DNA of 7,344 bases, taken from assembly GCA_002338605.1 (NCBI GenBank), contig DDIP01000198.1:1-7344 (forward strand), written 5' to 3'. The notes under the pieces were generated by a model that was not told where the DNA came from, searched no databases, and saw only the letters and a program-made list of their open reading frames with translations. The stretch's first letter is position 1; each line of letters starts with the position of its first letter. Made by a program: the position numbers and the translations under genes. Source of the DNA: Proteobacteria bacterium UBA1847. GTDB taxonomy: Bacteria; Pseudomonadota; Gammaproteobacteria; Steroidobacterales; Woeseiaceae. Positions 1 to 6,220 of this stretch are shown one piece after another.

Positions 1-88
1 TCAAATCGACGTCTTCGGCTTGGCTTGCCTGGACGTTAGTAAGCGCAAGAACTAGAGCGACCAAGCCTGTCAAGAGCGTCTTATTCAT
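1..88 (-). CDS. N-terminus of an exported protein (partial)
   Basis: An open frame starts with ATG at 88-86 and runs off the left edge, giving 29 complete codons. The peptide begins MNKTLLTGLVALVLALTNVQ and continues ASQAEDVDL. It has a lysine near the N-terminus, a hydrophobic core of about 14 residues and small residues suited to signal peptidase I cleavage, probably after VQA or ASQA. This is a typical Sec signal peptide, so the mature protein would be periplasmic, outer-membrane or secreted. An AGGA about 12 bases upstream of the ATG is a weak, distant ribosome binding site. The gene is divergent from the purine operon. Nothing of the mature protein is visible, so no function can be given. 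Confidence 0.6.
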   Translation of the reverse strand, partial: MNKTLLTGLVALVLALTNVQASQAEDVDL

Positions 89-420
89 TCTTTTACGCCG
101 TCCTGTTTCGTGGATTTATCCCGGTTTTCGAGTCTAACAGCTATTCATCAAACACAATAATGCGGCCAGCGCCGGCGAACGATTGGGCCAACCGCCAACA
201 CGACGCCGAGTATCCTTAGTCGCTTGCTCCAGGGTGGGATGGTTCTCTTTGTAGTGTAATTTCAGCCAGGATCGCCCATATTCGTTTACAGCATCACGCA
301 TGATACTAATGAACGTCGAATCGAATAATCTCGAGCTGACGTGTGACCGGGATCATGAGACTCTACAATTGTGCAAAACGAGTATTCGAGCTGCAATTTG
401 ACAACCAGAGACAAGATGAT
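89..420. other. Divergent intergenic region
   Basis: This 332-base gap separates a leftward exported-protein gene from the rightward purine operon, so promoters for both should lie here. I could not find a convincing -35/-10 pair with normal spacing for either one. The only coding possibility is a 55-codon minus-strand frame, listed separately with low confidence. The deaminase frame can be read upstream to a GTG at 343, but those extra 26 residues do not resemble the family. Confidence 0.5.
134..301 (-). CDS. Possible small ORF, 55 residues, doubtful
   Basis: ATG at 301-299 to TAG at 136-134 encodes 55 residues, beginning MRDAVNEYGRSWLKLHY and ending LAALLCLMNSC. It occupies most of the gap and lies on the same strand as the exported-protein gene to its left. 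No Shine-Dalgarno sequence precedes the ATG, there is no recognisable domain, and the frame stays open for some codons upstream without another ATG. It could be a small unknown protein, a decayed gene remnant or a chance frame. I do not recognise it. Confidence 0.2.
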   Translation of the reverse strand: MRDAVNEYGRSWLKLHYKENHPTLEQATKDTRRRVGGWPNRSPALAALLCLMNSC

Positions 421-1446
421 ATGCAACCTACTGACGCTTTCATAGAAGGGCTCCCAAAGGCCGAGTTGCATTTGCACCTGGAAGGCAGCCTTGAGCCGGA
501 GCAAATGTTTGAATTCGCGGGTCGCAACAAGATCGACATCCCGTTTCAATCGATCAATGAAGTTCGCGCCGCATACGACTTCGCAAACCTGCAGGATTTT
601 CTTGACATCTACTACCAGGGAATGAAGGTCCTGAGAACGGAGCAGGACTTCTATGACCTGACGATGGCCTATTGCCGCCGCGTGCACGCCGACAGTTGTC
701 GACATGTTGAAGTGTTTTTCGACCCTCAGGGTCACACAGAACGCGGCGTTCCTTTCCAGGTATTCATCGACGGTATTGCGGGGGCGCTTCGCGACGCGGA
801 AATCGATCTCGGAATGACGTCAAAACTCATTATGTGTTTTCTGCGCCATTTGTCGGAGAAATCAGCGCTCGAAACGCTCGATCTTGCGGCACCGCATTTT
901 GACCATATCGCGGGCGTGGGGCTTGATTCCAGCGAGGTCGGGCACCCACCATCGAAGTTCGTCAAGGTTTTTGAACGTGCGGGTGACATGGGGCTCCTGC
1001 GCGTCGCTCATGCCGGAGAGGAAGGGCCGCCAGCTTATGTCTGGGAGGCGATTGATCTGCTGAAAGTCGACAGGATTGATCACGGCAATCGGGCATTGGA
1101 GGATTCGAAACTGGTGACCCGGCTGGTCGAGACAAACATGACACTGACAGTCTGCCCCCTTTCGAACACCAGGTTATGCGTCGTCAAGGACATGGCCGAT
1201 CACCCGCTGAAGAGAATGCTGGATAGCGGTCTCCGTGCGACGATCAATTCGGATGACCCGTCCTATTTTGGCGGGTATTTGAATGACAACTACCGGGCAG
1301 TCGCGGGCGCGTTGGCACTAACGAAGGACGACCTGACAACCCTGGCGGTCAATAGCTTTCTTGGCTCGTTTCTGAGCCCGGACGAAAAGGCGGCACATAT
1401 AAAACGCGTAACAGACTATGCAAGTGGTATTGGAGACGACGACTAA
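421..1446 (+). CDS. add: Adenine deaminase, adenosine deaminase (Add) family
   Basis: This is a 341-residue metal-dependent cytosolic hydrolase of the amidohydrolase superfamily, expected to deaminate adenine to hypoxanthine and ammonia in purine salvage. Visible metal ligands and catalytic residues are HLH at 17-19, HAGE at 197-200 (His ligand and catalytic Glu), DHG at 220-222 and SDDP at 277-280. Several segments match the adenine-deaminase branch rather than true adenosine deaminases: VEVFFDPQGHTERGV at 97-111, GLDSSEVGHPPSKF at 167-180, and RIDHG at 218-222 where adenosine deaminases usually have RIGHG. The ATG at 421 gives the usual length and places the HLH motif normally. The longer frame from GTG 343 adds 26 unrelated residues. 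The stop lies one base before the purine permease gene, so the two are an operon. Many annotations call this branch adenosine deaminase; substrate choice is inferred from motifs only. Confidence 0.92.
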   Translation: MQPTDAFIEGLPKAELHLHLEGSLEPEQMFEFAGRNKIDIPFQSINEVRAAYDFANLQDFLDIYYQGMKVLRTEQDFYDLTMAYCRRVHADSCRHVEVFFDPQGHTERGVPFQVFIDGIAGALRDAEIDLGMTSKLIMCFLRHLSEKSALETLDLAAPHFDHIAGVGLDSSEVGHPPSKFVKVFERAGDMGLLRVAHAGEEGPPAYVWEAIDLLKVDRIDHGNRALEDSKLVTRLVETNMTLTVCPLSNTRLCVVKDMADHPLKRMLDSGLRATINSDDPSYFGGYLNDNYRAVAGALALTKDDLTTLAVNSFLGSFLSPDEKAAHIKRVTDYASGIGDDD

Positions 1447-1447
1447 C

Positions 1448-2743
1448 ATGCCATCACTGGAATCGTTTTTTGAATTAAAAAAACACGGCTCAAATGTTCG
1501 AGTCGAGGCGCTCGGAGGCGTGACCACCTTTCTCGCGATGGCCTATATCACTGTCGTGAATCCTTCGATACTCTCCGACGCCGGCATGGATTTTGGCGCC
1601 GTTTTTGTTGCCACCTGCATTGCCGCCGCGTTCGGTTCCATCGTGATGGGCTTACTCGCCAATTATCCCATCGCGCAAGCGCCCGGCATGGGTCAGAACG
1701 CATTTTTCACCTTTAGTATCGTTCTCGGAATGGGCCACACATGGCAGACCGCCCTTGGCGCCGTGTTTGTGTCCGGGATGATTTTCGTGGCGCTCAGCAT
1801 ATTGCCGGTGCGTGAATGGCTGGTCAACGCAATCCCGCGCAACCTGAAATTGGGTATGGCCTCGGGAATCGGCTTGTTTCTCGGCTTCATCGCATTGAAA
1901 AACGCAGGCATTGTCGTCGCTCATCCGGCAACGCTGCTTGCATTGGGCGATCTGTCCAGTTTTGAACCGCTCTCCTGCATTCTCGGTTTCGTGACCATGG
2001 TGGCACTGTCGGCAAGAAAGATTACTGGCGCTGTGCTCATCGGCATACTGTTTGCCACCGTTCTGGGCTGGACCTTCGGTGCTACTGAATTCAGGGGCTT
2101 TGTTGCGATGCCGCCTTCACCGGCTCCGGTATTGCTGCAACTTGATATTGCCGGAGCCTTGCAGCTTTCCATGGTGACGCCAATTTTGTCGATGTTGATC
2201 GTCGATATTTTCGACACAGCGGGCACACTGGTTGGCGTCGCAACACGCGCCAACCTCCTGAACGATGATGGCAAATTGCCACGATTACGGCGCGCCCTGC
2301 TCTCGGATTCCGGCGCAACCGTAGTTGGCGCACTGGCAGGTACGTCATCAACAACGAGCTACATCGAGAGTACGGCAGGTGTAGAGGCAGGTGGCCGCAC
2401 GGGTCTTACCGCTGTGGTTTGCGGTCTGCTGTTCCTGGCATGCCTGTTTTTTGCGCCGCTGGCGCAAAGCGTGCCAGCGTTCGCGACGGCCGCTGCGCTA
2501 CTGTTCGTTGCCTGCCTGATGGCACGCAGTCTTGCCGATCTTGACTGGCAGGACACTACGGAGAGTGCGCCGGCAATCGTCGCAGCAATTACTATGCCAT
2601 TGTCGTTTTCGATTGCTGAAGGTATTGGCCTGGGATTCATCAGTTACGTGCTCATCAAGATCGTCAGCGGCAGAATCCGAGACTGCAGTATTGCATCATT
2701 TGTGATCGCACTGATCTTCGGCCTCAAATATGCTTTTTTGTAG
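1448..2743 (+). CDS. AzgA-type purine permease (NCS2 superfamily)
   Basis: This is a 431-residue inner-membrane protein of the AzgA/GhxP/AdeP group, which imports adenine, guanine or hypoxanthine, normally by proton symport. Family segments appear in order: an N-terminal FFELKKHG, VRVEALGGVTTFLAMAYI near 18-35, NYPIAQAPGMGQNAFFTF at 72-89, VDIFDTAGTLVGVA at 252-265 and GTSSTTSYIESTAGVE at 298-313. Asn84, Asp253/Asp256 and Glu307 match positions known in the fungal AzgA protein to be needed for purine binding. The length is close to the roughly 450 residues of the E. coli relatives. ATG 1448 is one base after the deaminase stop, with GGAG at 1432-1435 about 12 bases upstream. An in-frame ATG at 1418 would overlap the deaminase and add 10 residues not typical of the family. 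Pairing with adenine deaminase suggests adenine or hypoxanthine as substrate, but the sequence does not settle which. Confidence 0.93.
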   Translation: MPSLESFFELKKHGSNVRVEALGGVTTFLAMAYITVVNPSILSDAGMDFGAVFVATCIAAAFGSIVMGLLANYPIAQAPGMGQNAFFTFSIVLGMGHTWQTALGAVFVSGMIFVALSILPVREWLVNAIPRNLKLGMASGIGLFLGFIALKNAGIVVAHPATLLALGDLSSFEPLSCILGFVTMVALSARKITGAVLIGILFATVLGWTFGATEFRGFVAMPPSPAPVLLQLDIAGALQLSMVTPILSMLIVDIFDTAGTLVGVATRANLLNDDGKLPRLRRALLSDSGATVVGALAGTSSTTSYIESTAGVEAGGRTGLTAVVCGLLFLACLFFAPLAQSVPAFATAAALLFVACLMARSLADLDWQDTTESAPAIVAAITMPLSFSIAEGIGLGFISYVLIKIVSGRIRDCSIASFVIALIFGLKYAFL

Positions 2744-2859
2744 GTGTTCGAAGCTAGCCCAAGTGTCCGTCTGGTCGGGGAAACTCCAGCGATCCGATAG
2801 GAAATATCAGCGAGTTGATGGATATCGATTTTGTGATGAAGTAAGGCGTTGTGTATTAA

Positions 2860-4281
2860 TCACGATAATAGATTGATGCCAAAAAACTTTAGCGCCACTG
2901 TATTGATAAATATCAGCAAAAGAATTAGTGGCACAAAGGTACCGAGAGACACATTGAGGTAGCGTTCGGTCCAGGAACCTCGGAAGCGTTCGTCGCCGGT
3001 CTCAAGCTCATGGTTCAGGTTTTGCTTTTTCCAACGATAGATTACGAACAAGCACATCAGAAAGCCATTGAGTGGCAAGATAGTGTCGTAAAACACATCG
3101 ATAATGACATCAAAAAGCGACTTGCTTTGCCCAGCATATGAGAAAAGTTCCGTAAAAAACCCTACGCGGCCAAAAGACAAAATACACGCCACCGATAGCA
3201 GTGACATCGAAATGGTCAGTACTAGCAAAGACTTGCGACGTGAATAACCTCGCTCTCCCATCAAACTAGCCGTCGGTACTTCGGTGATTGACACCAATGA
3301 TGTAATCGCCGCAAAAAATACAAGCAGAAAAAACACCACTGCGACAAAACTTGCGCCTGTGTATCCTATTAACGCTTGCAGCGCGAGGAAAATTTTGGGC
3401 AGGAATGTGAATATCAGACTGACAGAGGATTCACTTAGATCAGCAATTTCAGTATTGGGATTGAAGGAAAAAATTGCGGGCAATATCATTAAACCCGCAG
3501 CAAAAGCGACTAAGGTGTCCGTAAGTGCAACCAATTTTGCGGAGGTGGAGATACTATCCTGCCGACCCATATTCGAGCCGTATGTGATAAGAATTCCCAT
3601 GCCCAGCGACAGAGAAAAGAACGCCTGTGACAGTGCGCTGTTGACCACCCTGGCATCGATCTTGCTGAAATCGGGGACAAGGTAATACTTCACGCCCGCG
3701 AATGCATTGTCGAGTGTCAAAACAAAAGCAACCATCGCAATCAACATCACTAACAAAGTAGGCATCAGTATTTTCGCCGCCCGTTCTATTCCCCCTTTTA
3801 CCCCGCCGACCAGGATCAAGTTGACAAGGGCCACAACGACGAAAAAATGAATGAAAATTCCGTTACTGTTTATTAATAGAGAAAAACTCTCCGGCTTGGC
3901 TAGTTGATCTAAGTTTCCCCTCACCGCCTCGAACAAATATGCGAACAACCAGACGGTAATCACCATATAGAAAACGGAAATCATGAAGGGCGTAATCAAT
4001 ACCAGCCAACCAGCCAGGTTCCATCCAGGCGAGTCGCCTGACAATGACCGATATGCACCCAAAGGATCCTTTTGCGAGGATCGACCAACCGATAGTTCTG
4101 CCATCATCACCGGAAAGCAAAGTAGAAAGACAAATAGGGCGTACATGACCAAGAAGGCAGCACCACCGTTCTTAACTGCCGCAACCGGAAAACCCACGAG
4201 ATTACCGATCCCAACCGCGGAGCCAGCCGCGGCCAGTATGAATCCTATGCGCGACCCAAATTGGTCTCTTTTTACGGTCAT
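2860..4281 (-). CDS. Neurotransmitter:sodium symporter (NSS) family transporter
   Basis: This 473-residue inner-membrane protein has the LeuT fold and should couple uptake of an amino acid or related amine to sodium entry. From ATG 4281 the N-terminus aligns without gaps to LeuT numbering as I remember it: Arg5, Gly20, Ala22, Val23, Gly26, Asn27, Phe31 and Pro32 all coincide, including sodium-site residues. Helix 6 carries QAFFSLSLGMG at 219-229, helix 8 carries AAITS at 324-328 (sodium-site Thr-Ser), and the second cytoplasmic loop has GGVKGGIERAAKI at 159-171. Position 30, an extracellular-gate arginine in LeuT, is glycine, as in some other bacterial members. About eleven helices are likely. 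The gene converges on the purine operon across a 116-base gap in which I see no clear terminator. Its base composition looks more AT-rich than the purine genes. The substrate cannot be told. Confidence 0.9.
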   Translation of the reverse strand: MTVKRDQFGSRIGFILAAAGSAVGIGNLVGFPVAAVKNGGAAFLVMYALFVFLLCFPVMMAELSVGRSSQKDPLGAYRSLSGDSPGWNLAGWLVLITPFMISVFYMVITVWLFAYLFEAVRGNLDQLAKPESFSLLINSNGIFIHFFVVVALVNLILVGGVKGGIERAAKILMPTLLVMLIAMVAFVLTLDNAFAGVKYYLVPDFSKIDARVVNSALSQAFFSLSLGMGILITYGSNMGRQDSISTSAKLVALTDTLVAFAAGLMILPAIFSFNPNTEIADLSESSVSLIFTFLPKIFLALQALIGYTGASFVAVVFFLLVFFAAITSLVSITEVPTASLMGERGYSRRKSLLVLTISMSLLSVACILSFGRVGFFTELFSYAGQSKSLFDVIIDVFYDTILPLNGFLMCLFVIYRWKKQNLNHELETGDERFRGSWTERYLNVSLGTFVPLILLLIFINTVALKFFGINLLS

Positions 4282-4286
4282 CGAAT

Positions 4287-4291
4287 CCTCC
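4287..4291 (-). promoter_or_regulatory. Ribosome binding site of the NSS transporter
   Basis: On the minus strand GGAGG lies 5 bases before ATG 4281. A longer frame starting with TTG at 4293 would begin inside this site and add only four residues, so the ATG at 4281 is the better start. The gapless match to the LeuT N-terminus supports the same choice. Confidence 0.85.
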
Positions 4292-4384
4292 AAGTCGGAA
4301 CGCTAATCTACACCAATGTGATTGCTCTCAGCGAATTCGGTGGTAGCAGCCCTGCCCTCGAGAGGTTTTTTCTACACGGCCTGA

Positions 4385-4397
4385 CGTTTCGCAAACG
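4385..4397. promoter_or_regulatory. Possible operator dyad
   Basis: A perfect inverted repeat with 5-base arms (CGTTT and AAACG) around a 3-base centre lies about 105 bases upstream of the NSS start codon. It could bind a dimeric regulator, but dyads of this size also arise by chance. Confidence 0.2.
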
Positions 4398-4541
4398 AGA
4401 TTCGCGGATTTTTCCCGGCCTTAGTGGCCATCTTTACCAAGTATTCGATAGATTCGTGTAATGGAGAAAGAACCCGAGGCTGTGAAGCGAGCTCTGCATG
4501 GCTGAATGTGTAAGTCATGTGTTCGGAACGCGGCTACGCTG

Positions 4542-4557
4542 AATGGGACAATGGGAC
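4542..4557. repeat. Tandem 8-base duplication
   Basis: AATGGGAC occurs twice with no gap. This is probably a replication-slippage duplication in non-coding DNA just left of the terminator hairpin. Confidence 0.6.
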
Positions 4558-4570
4558 ATCGAATCGCAAA

Positions 4571-4611
4571 TAAAAAAGGGTCAGTCACTCGTAAGTAACT
4601 GACCCTTTTTA
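4571..4611 (-). terminator. Rho-independent terminator of the tRNA transcript
   Basis: A perfect 13-base inverted repeat has arms AAAAAGGGTCAGT (4573-4585) and ACTGACCCTTTTT (4598-4610). The loop can pair further (ACT 4587-4589 with AGT 4594-4596) after one C-A mismatch. Read on the minus strand it ends in six T residues and starts 8 bases after the CCA of the tRNA-Arg fragment, the normal place for a tRNA terminator. Its A/T-flanked symmetry means it could also act on the plus strand. Retention of the terminator beside the fragment indicates that this side is the original chromosomal flank. Confidence 0.85.
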
Positions 4612-4618
4612 CGTCTTT

Positions 4619-4663
4619 TGGCGCGCCCGGAAGGATTCGAACCTCCGACCACCTGGTTCGAAG
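4619..4663 (-). pseudogene. 3' fragment of tRNA-Arg; putative attachment site
   Basis: On the minus strand this reads as the 3' part of a tRNA. It contains the anticodon loop from C32 (4663), the 3' anticodon strand CCAGG (4656-4652), variable bases TGGTC and the T arm GGAGG / TTCGAAT / CCTTC (4646-4630, one G-T pair). The 3' acceptor strand CGGGCGC, discriminator G and CCA (4621-4619) follow. The part CGAACC...GGTCGGAGGTTCGAATCC closely resembles E. coli tRNA-Arg(ACG). The 5' side, GGTAA, cannot pair with CCAGG, and no D arm or 5' acceptor strand follows, so it is not a functional tRNA. The wobble base reads T where the intact gene should have A, which suggests that the shared core ends at about 4660. 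This is the classic scar of a tyrosine-integrase element inserted at a tRNA 3' end. Confidence 0.8.
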
Positions 4664-4669
4664 TTACCG

Positions 4670-4685
4670 AGCTTAATTGTAAGCT
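4670..4685. repeat. Short perfect hairpin next to the att core
   Basis: AGCTTA (4670-4675) and TAAGCT (4680-4685) form a 6-base stem with a 4-base loop, starting about 10 bases inside the inferred element. It could be part of an integrase or accessory-factor site, but it has no T-run and is short enough to be chance. Confidence 0.35.
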
Positions 4686-4718
4686 ATTGTTTTAGATACC
4701 AATCCACGGGACGTCCGT

Positions 4719-4755
4719 TGCATGAATTGCCCAACTATGCATAACATTGCTTAAC
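4719..4755. repeat. Imperfect direct repeat near the att site
   Basis: Two units follow one another: TGCAT at 4719 with ATTGCCCAAC at 4726, and TGCAT at 4738 with ATTGCTTAAC at 4746. The ten-base parts differ at two positions and start exactly 20 bases apart, two turns of the helix. Repeats of this kind close to an attachment core could be arm-type integrase sites; that is inference only. Confidence 0.35.
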
Positions 4756-4946
4756 TCGCTCACGCAAAATTCCCGCAAGAGCCTTCATCTTGGTTATCGA
4801 TGCCCGTCGACGAGTGAATCCTCAAGCCCGAGCGAGAATAAATCTGACACCATTATCTATGCCGCATAACCTCTATTTCTATGCGCTACTAAAAATGGGA
4901 GGATTACCCTGCACTCAGATATGGCTTATTAACTCGCACGATTGTC

Positions 4947-5011
4947 ATCCCGACCAAAATGCGGATTTTCAAAAAACGGAGTGCCACCGTTTAAAATCCC
5001 GACCTAAATGC
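4947..5011. repeat. 16-base direct repeat flanking the terminator
   Basis: ATCCCGACCAAAATGC (4947-4962) and ATCCCGACCTAAATGC (4996-5011) differ at one base and start 49 bases apart. The second copy includes the last codon and stop of the membrane-protein gene, and the terminator lies between the copies. Repeats at the 3' ends of immunity genes could come from exchange of toxin-immunity cassettes. Confidence 0.55.
4971..4992 (-). terminator. Terminator of the RHS / membrane-protein pair
   Basis: On the minus strand AAACGG (4992-4987), loop TGGCACT and CCGTTT (4979-4974) form a 6-base stem that runs into a total of six T residues (4976-4971). It begins 11 bases after the TAG of the membrane-protein gene, the expected place for a Rho-independent terminator ending a leftward operon. 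The stem is modest, so efficiency may be moderate. Confidence 0.65.
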
Positions 5012-5405
5012 TAACCACTAGCCAAATTGCCATAACAGCAAACCCAGCCAAGAGAGACCGATTAATTGTCATTGCGAAACGCCTAGCTAGGTCCCTCTGA
5101 GAGATCCACCGCCCGACTATCTCGCGATATCTGCCGCCACGTATGAAGTAAGCCCAGCACGCAGCTAGAACTGTGAGCAGTGTCAAGGTCGCATAGACCT
5201 TTGACGCAAGAACATGTTCACCGTAGCCCAACGAAACCACTAGCCCAACAATAAACATTAAGTTATACGCAGCAATCATGAACACTGCTGATACTGCGAA
5301 ATACCAGTTGTAGTTCAGATTACTGCGGTTCTCTTTGTCCAAGAAGTGAAAATACGTGCCCGAAAAATATGCCTCAATCCACTTGGTTGGCCGAATCATA
5401 AACAT
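5004..5405 (-). CDS. Small three-helix membrane protein, putative immunity protein
   Basis: This 133-residue protein has an amphipathic N-terminus with aromatic residues (KWIEAYFSGTYFHF at 8-21), membrane segments near 35-60, 69-88 and 115-133, and a basic stretch between the last two (RGGRYREIVGRWISQRDLARR at 89-109, taken in parts). No named family is recognised. The layout, with two helices, a charged Y-R-E-I-type loop and a final helix, resembles small unnamed proteins beside secreted toxins. Its ATG at 5405 overlaps the end of the RHS gene by 10 bases, and a second ATG at 5399 would give a 4-base ATGA overlap. GGA lies 6 bases before ATG 5405, which favours that start. Position directly after an RHS toxin tail and likely translational coupling suggest an immunity protein protecting the inner membrane. 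This is inferred from context, not homology. Confidence 0.65.
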   Translation of the reverse strand: MFMIRPTKWIEAYFSGTYFHFLDKENRSNLNYNWYFAVSAVFMIAAYNLMFIVGLVVSLGYGEHVLASKVYATLTLLTVLAACWAYFIRGGRYREIVGRWISQRDLARRFAMTINRSLLAGFAVMAIWLVVSI

Positions 5406-6220
5406 GCCGAGTCCAATTTACACAACCCACCGGCGACCCAATTAGCGGCCAAGGGCCCAAACGTTGCATCCGTAATGCCATACCACGCTGCGCCCCACGC
5501 CGCATAGGGGTTCCCAGACAGGCCGATCCCGATTGCACCAAAATCCACAATCGAATCTAGAGCACCTAGCCTATCACCACTTCTCACAGCATTGAACAGG
5601 TCAACAGATTCAGTGCCCACATCAAGCACAACAATCCCCTTCGCGATTAAGTTCAAGTGGCGAGTGTGAAATGTCACATCCACACGAGGGCCCGTCCACT
5701 TGTTGCCACCCCATCCGAGGGAATTCCACTTGCCGTTGACTCCTCTCCAAAACCCTGGCAGTAAACCGTCCGAATAGCCGGCCCAAAGAAAACTCAAGTT
5801 CACGCCGACCAACAGGTGGCTCAAGCCTGCGCTCCGACTCGCTGGTTGCCGGACCCTTGACGCACTGGCCCTTCCTTGCTGTGACGCAACAACAGTTGTG
5901 CCTCCGTTACTATCAAATACCGCGAAAAGGTGGAACGAATTTACCCCCCCCATGGAAACATATGCGCTGCCGAAACCGAAATGCGTCACCGGTACAGCCC
6001 TTTGTCCGACTGCAACAATTTCCTCAATAACCTCATCGCTCGTTCCTATTGCCGGCGAATCGCTGTTGTTGGTTCCTTGATAGCTGGTAGGAAAACTGCC
6101 TCCCGTCATGATTCCCAATGCTCCAGTTGCCGTTGTTAAATAAGCACTCGCTGGAACTCGAAGGCCACCGCTAGGCTCGTCGGGTAGTACTATAATATTT
6201 GGAATTTCTTCTTCAGAGTA
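5396..6220 (-). other. Variable C-terminal tail of the RHS protein, candidate toxin domain
   Basis: After the DSSG at the core end, residues 375-648 form a tail unlike the repeats. The first part (375-500) is low in recognisable structure, with acidic and Gly/Ser/Thr-rich stretches (EEEIPNIIVLPDEPSGG, EVIEEIVAVGQR). A tryptophan/glycine motif follows, GFWRGVNGKWNSLGWGGNKW at 530-549. The end has hydrophobic, glycine-spaced segments near 563-576 and 593-636 (GALDSIVDFGAIGIGLSG, then NPYAAWGAAWYGITDATFG) and two cysteines in the last eight residues. There is no HNH, ADP-ribosyltransferase, deaminase or protease signature that I can see. The hydrophobic end and the membrane-bound partner suggest action on membranes, as inference. 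A non-toxic structural tail is the alternative. Confidence 0.45.

Larger units (their letters stand above)
4294..4570. other. Non-coding region upstream of the NSS gene
   Basis: No gene is supported here. The promoter of the leftward NSS gene should lie in the left part, but no strong -35/-10 pair is clear. A perfect dyad CGTTT-CGC-AAACG at 4385-4397 could be an operator. Near the right end an 8-base unit AATGGGAC is repeated in tandem at 4542-4549 and 4550-4557. By the tRNA argument this stretch belongs to the original chromosome, downstream of the tRNA. Confidence 0.5.
4664..5003. other. Non-coding region between att site and cargo genes
   Basis: This 340-base stretch has no supported gene. 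It holds a hairpin beside the attachment site (4670-4685), an imperfect repeat (4719-4755), a terminator for the leftward gene pair (4971-4992) and the first copy of a 16-base repeat (4947-4962). A plus-strand frame at 4790-5014 crosses the terminator and repeats and looks accidental. The stretch 4756-4940 shows nothing I can name. Confidence 0.6.

Noticed and set aside
286..735. Minus-strand frame of 149 codons
   Set aside because: It is antisense to the conserved N-terminal half of the adenine deaminase and shows no family motifs.
2744..2859. A shared terminator between the two convergent genes
   Set aside because: Short complementary stretches such as CTGG/CCAG exist, but none makes a stable GC stem followed by a T-run.
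3284..3685. Plus-strand frame of 133 codons
   Set aside because: It is the shadow of the NSS transporter on the opposite strand.
4351..4371. CCTC-GA-GAGG followed by six T residues as a terminator
   Set aside because: The real stem would have only three pairs around a four-base loop, and no plus-strand gene ends just before it.
4261..4461. Plus-strand frame of 66 codons starting inside the NSS gene
   Set aside because: It begins antisense to the NSS start and its ribosome binding site, and the rest lies in the promoter region; composition and context give no support.
4619..4695. A complete tRNA gene on the minus strand
   Set aside because: The 5' anticodon strand, D arm and 5' acceptor strand cannot be formed from the adjacent bases, so only the 3' fragment is real.
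4790..5014. Plus-strand frame of 74 codons in the region right of the att site
   Set aside because: It crosses the terminator and both 16-base repeats, ends inside the opposite gene, has no ribosome binding site and no recognisable domain. A faint resemblance to transposase-associated flank sequence was too weak to support.
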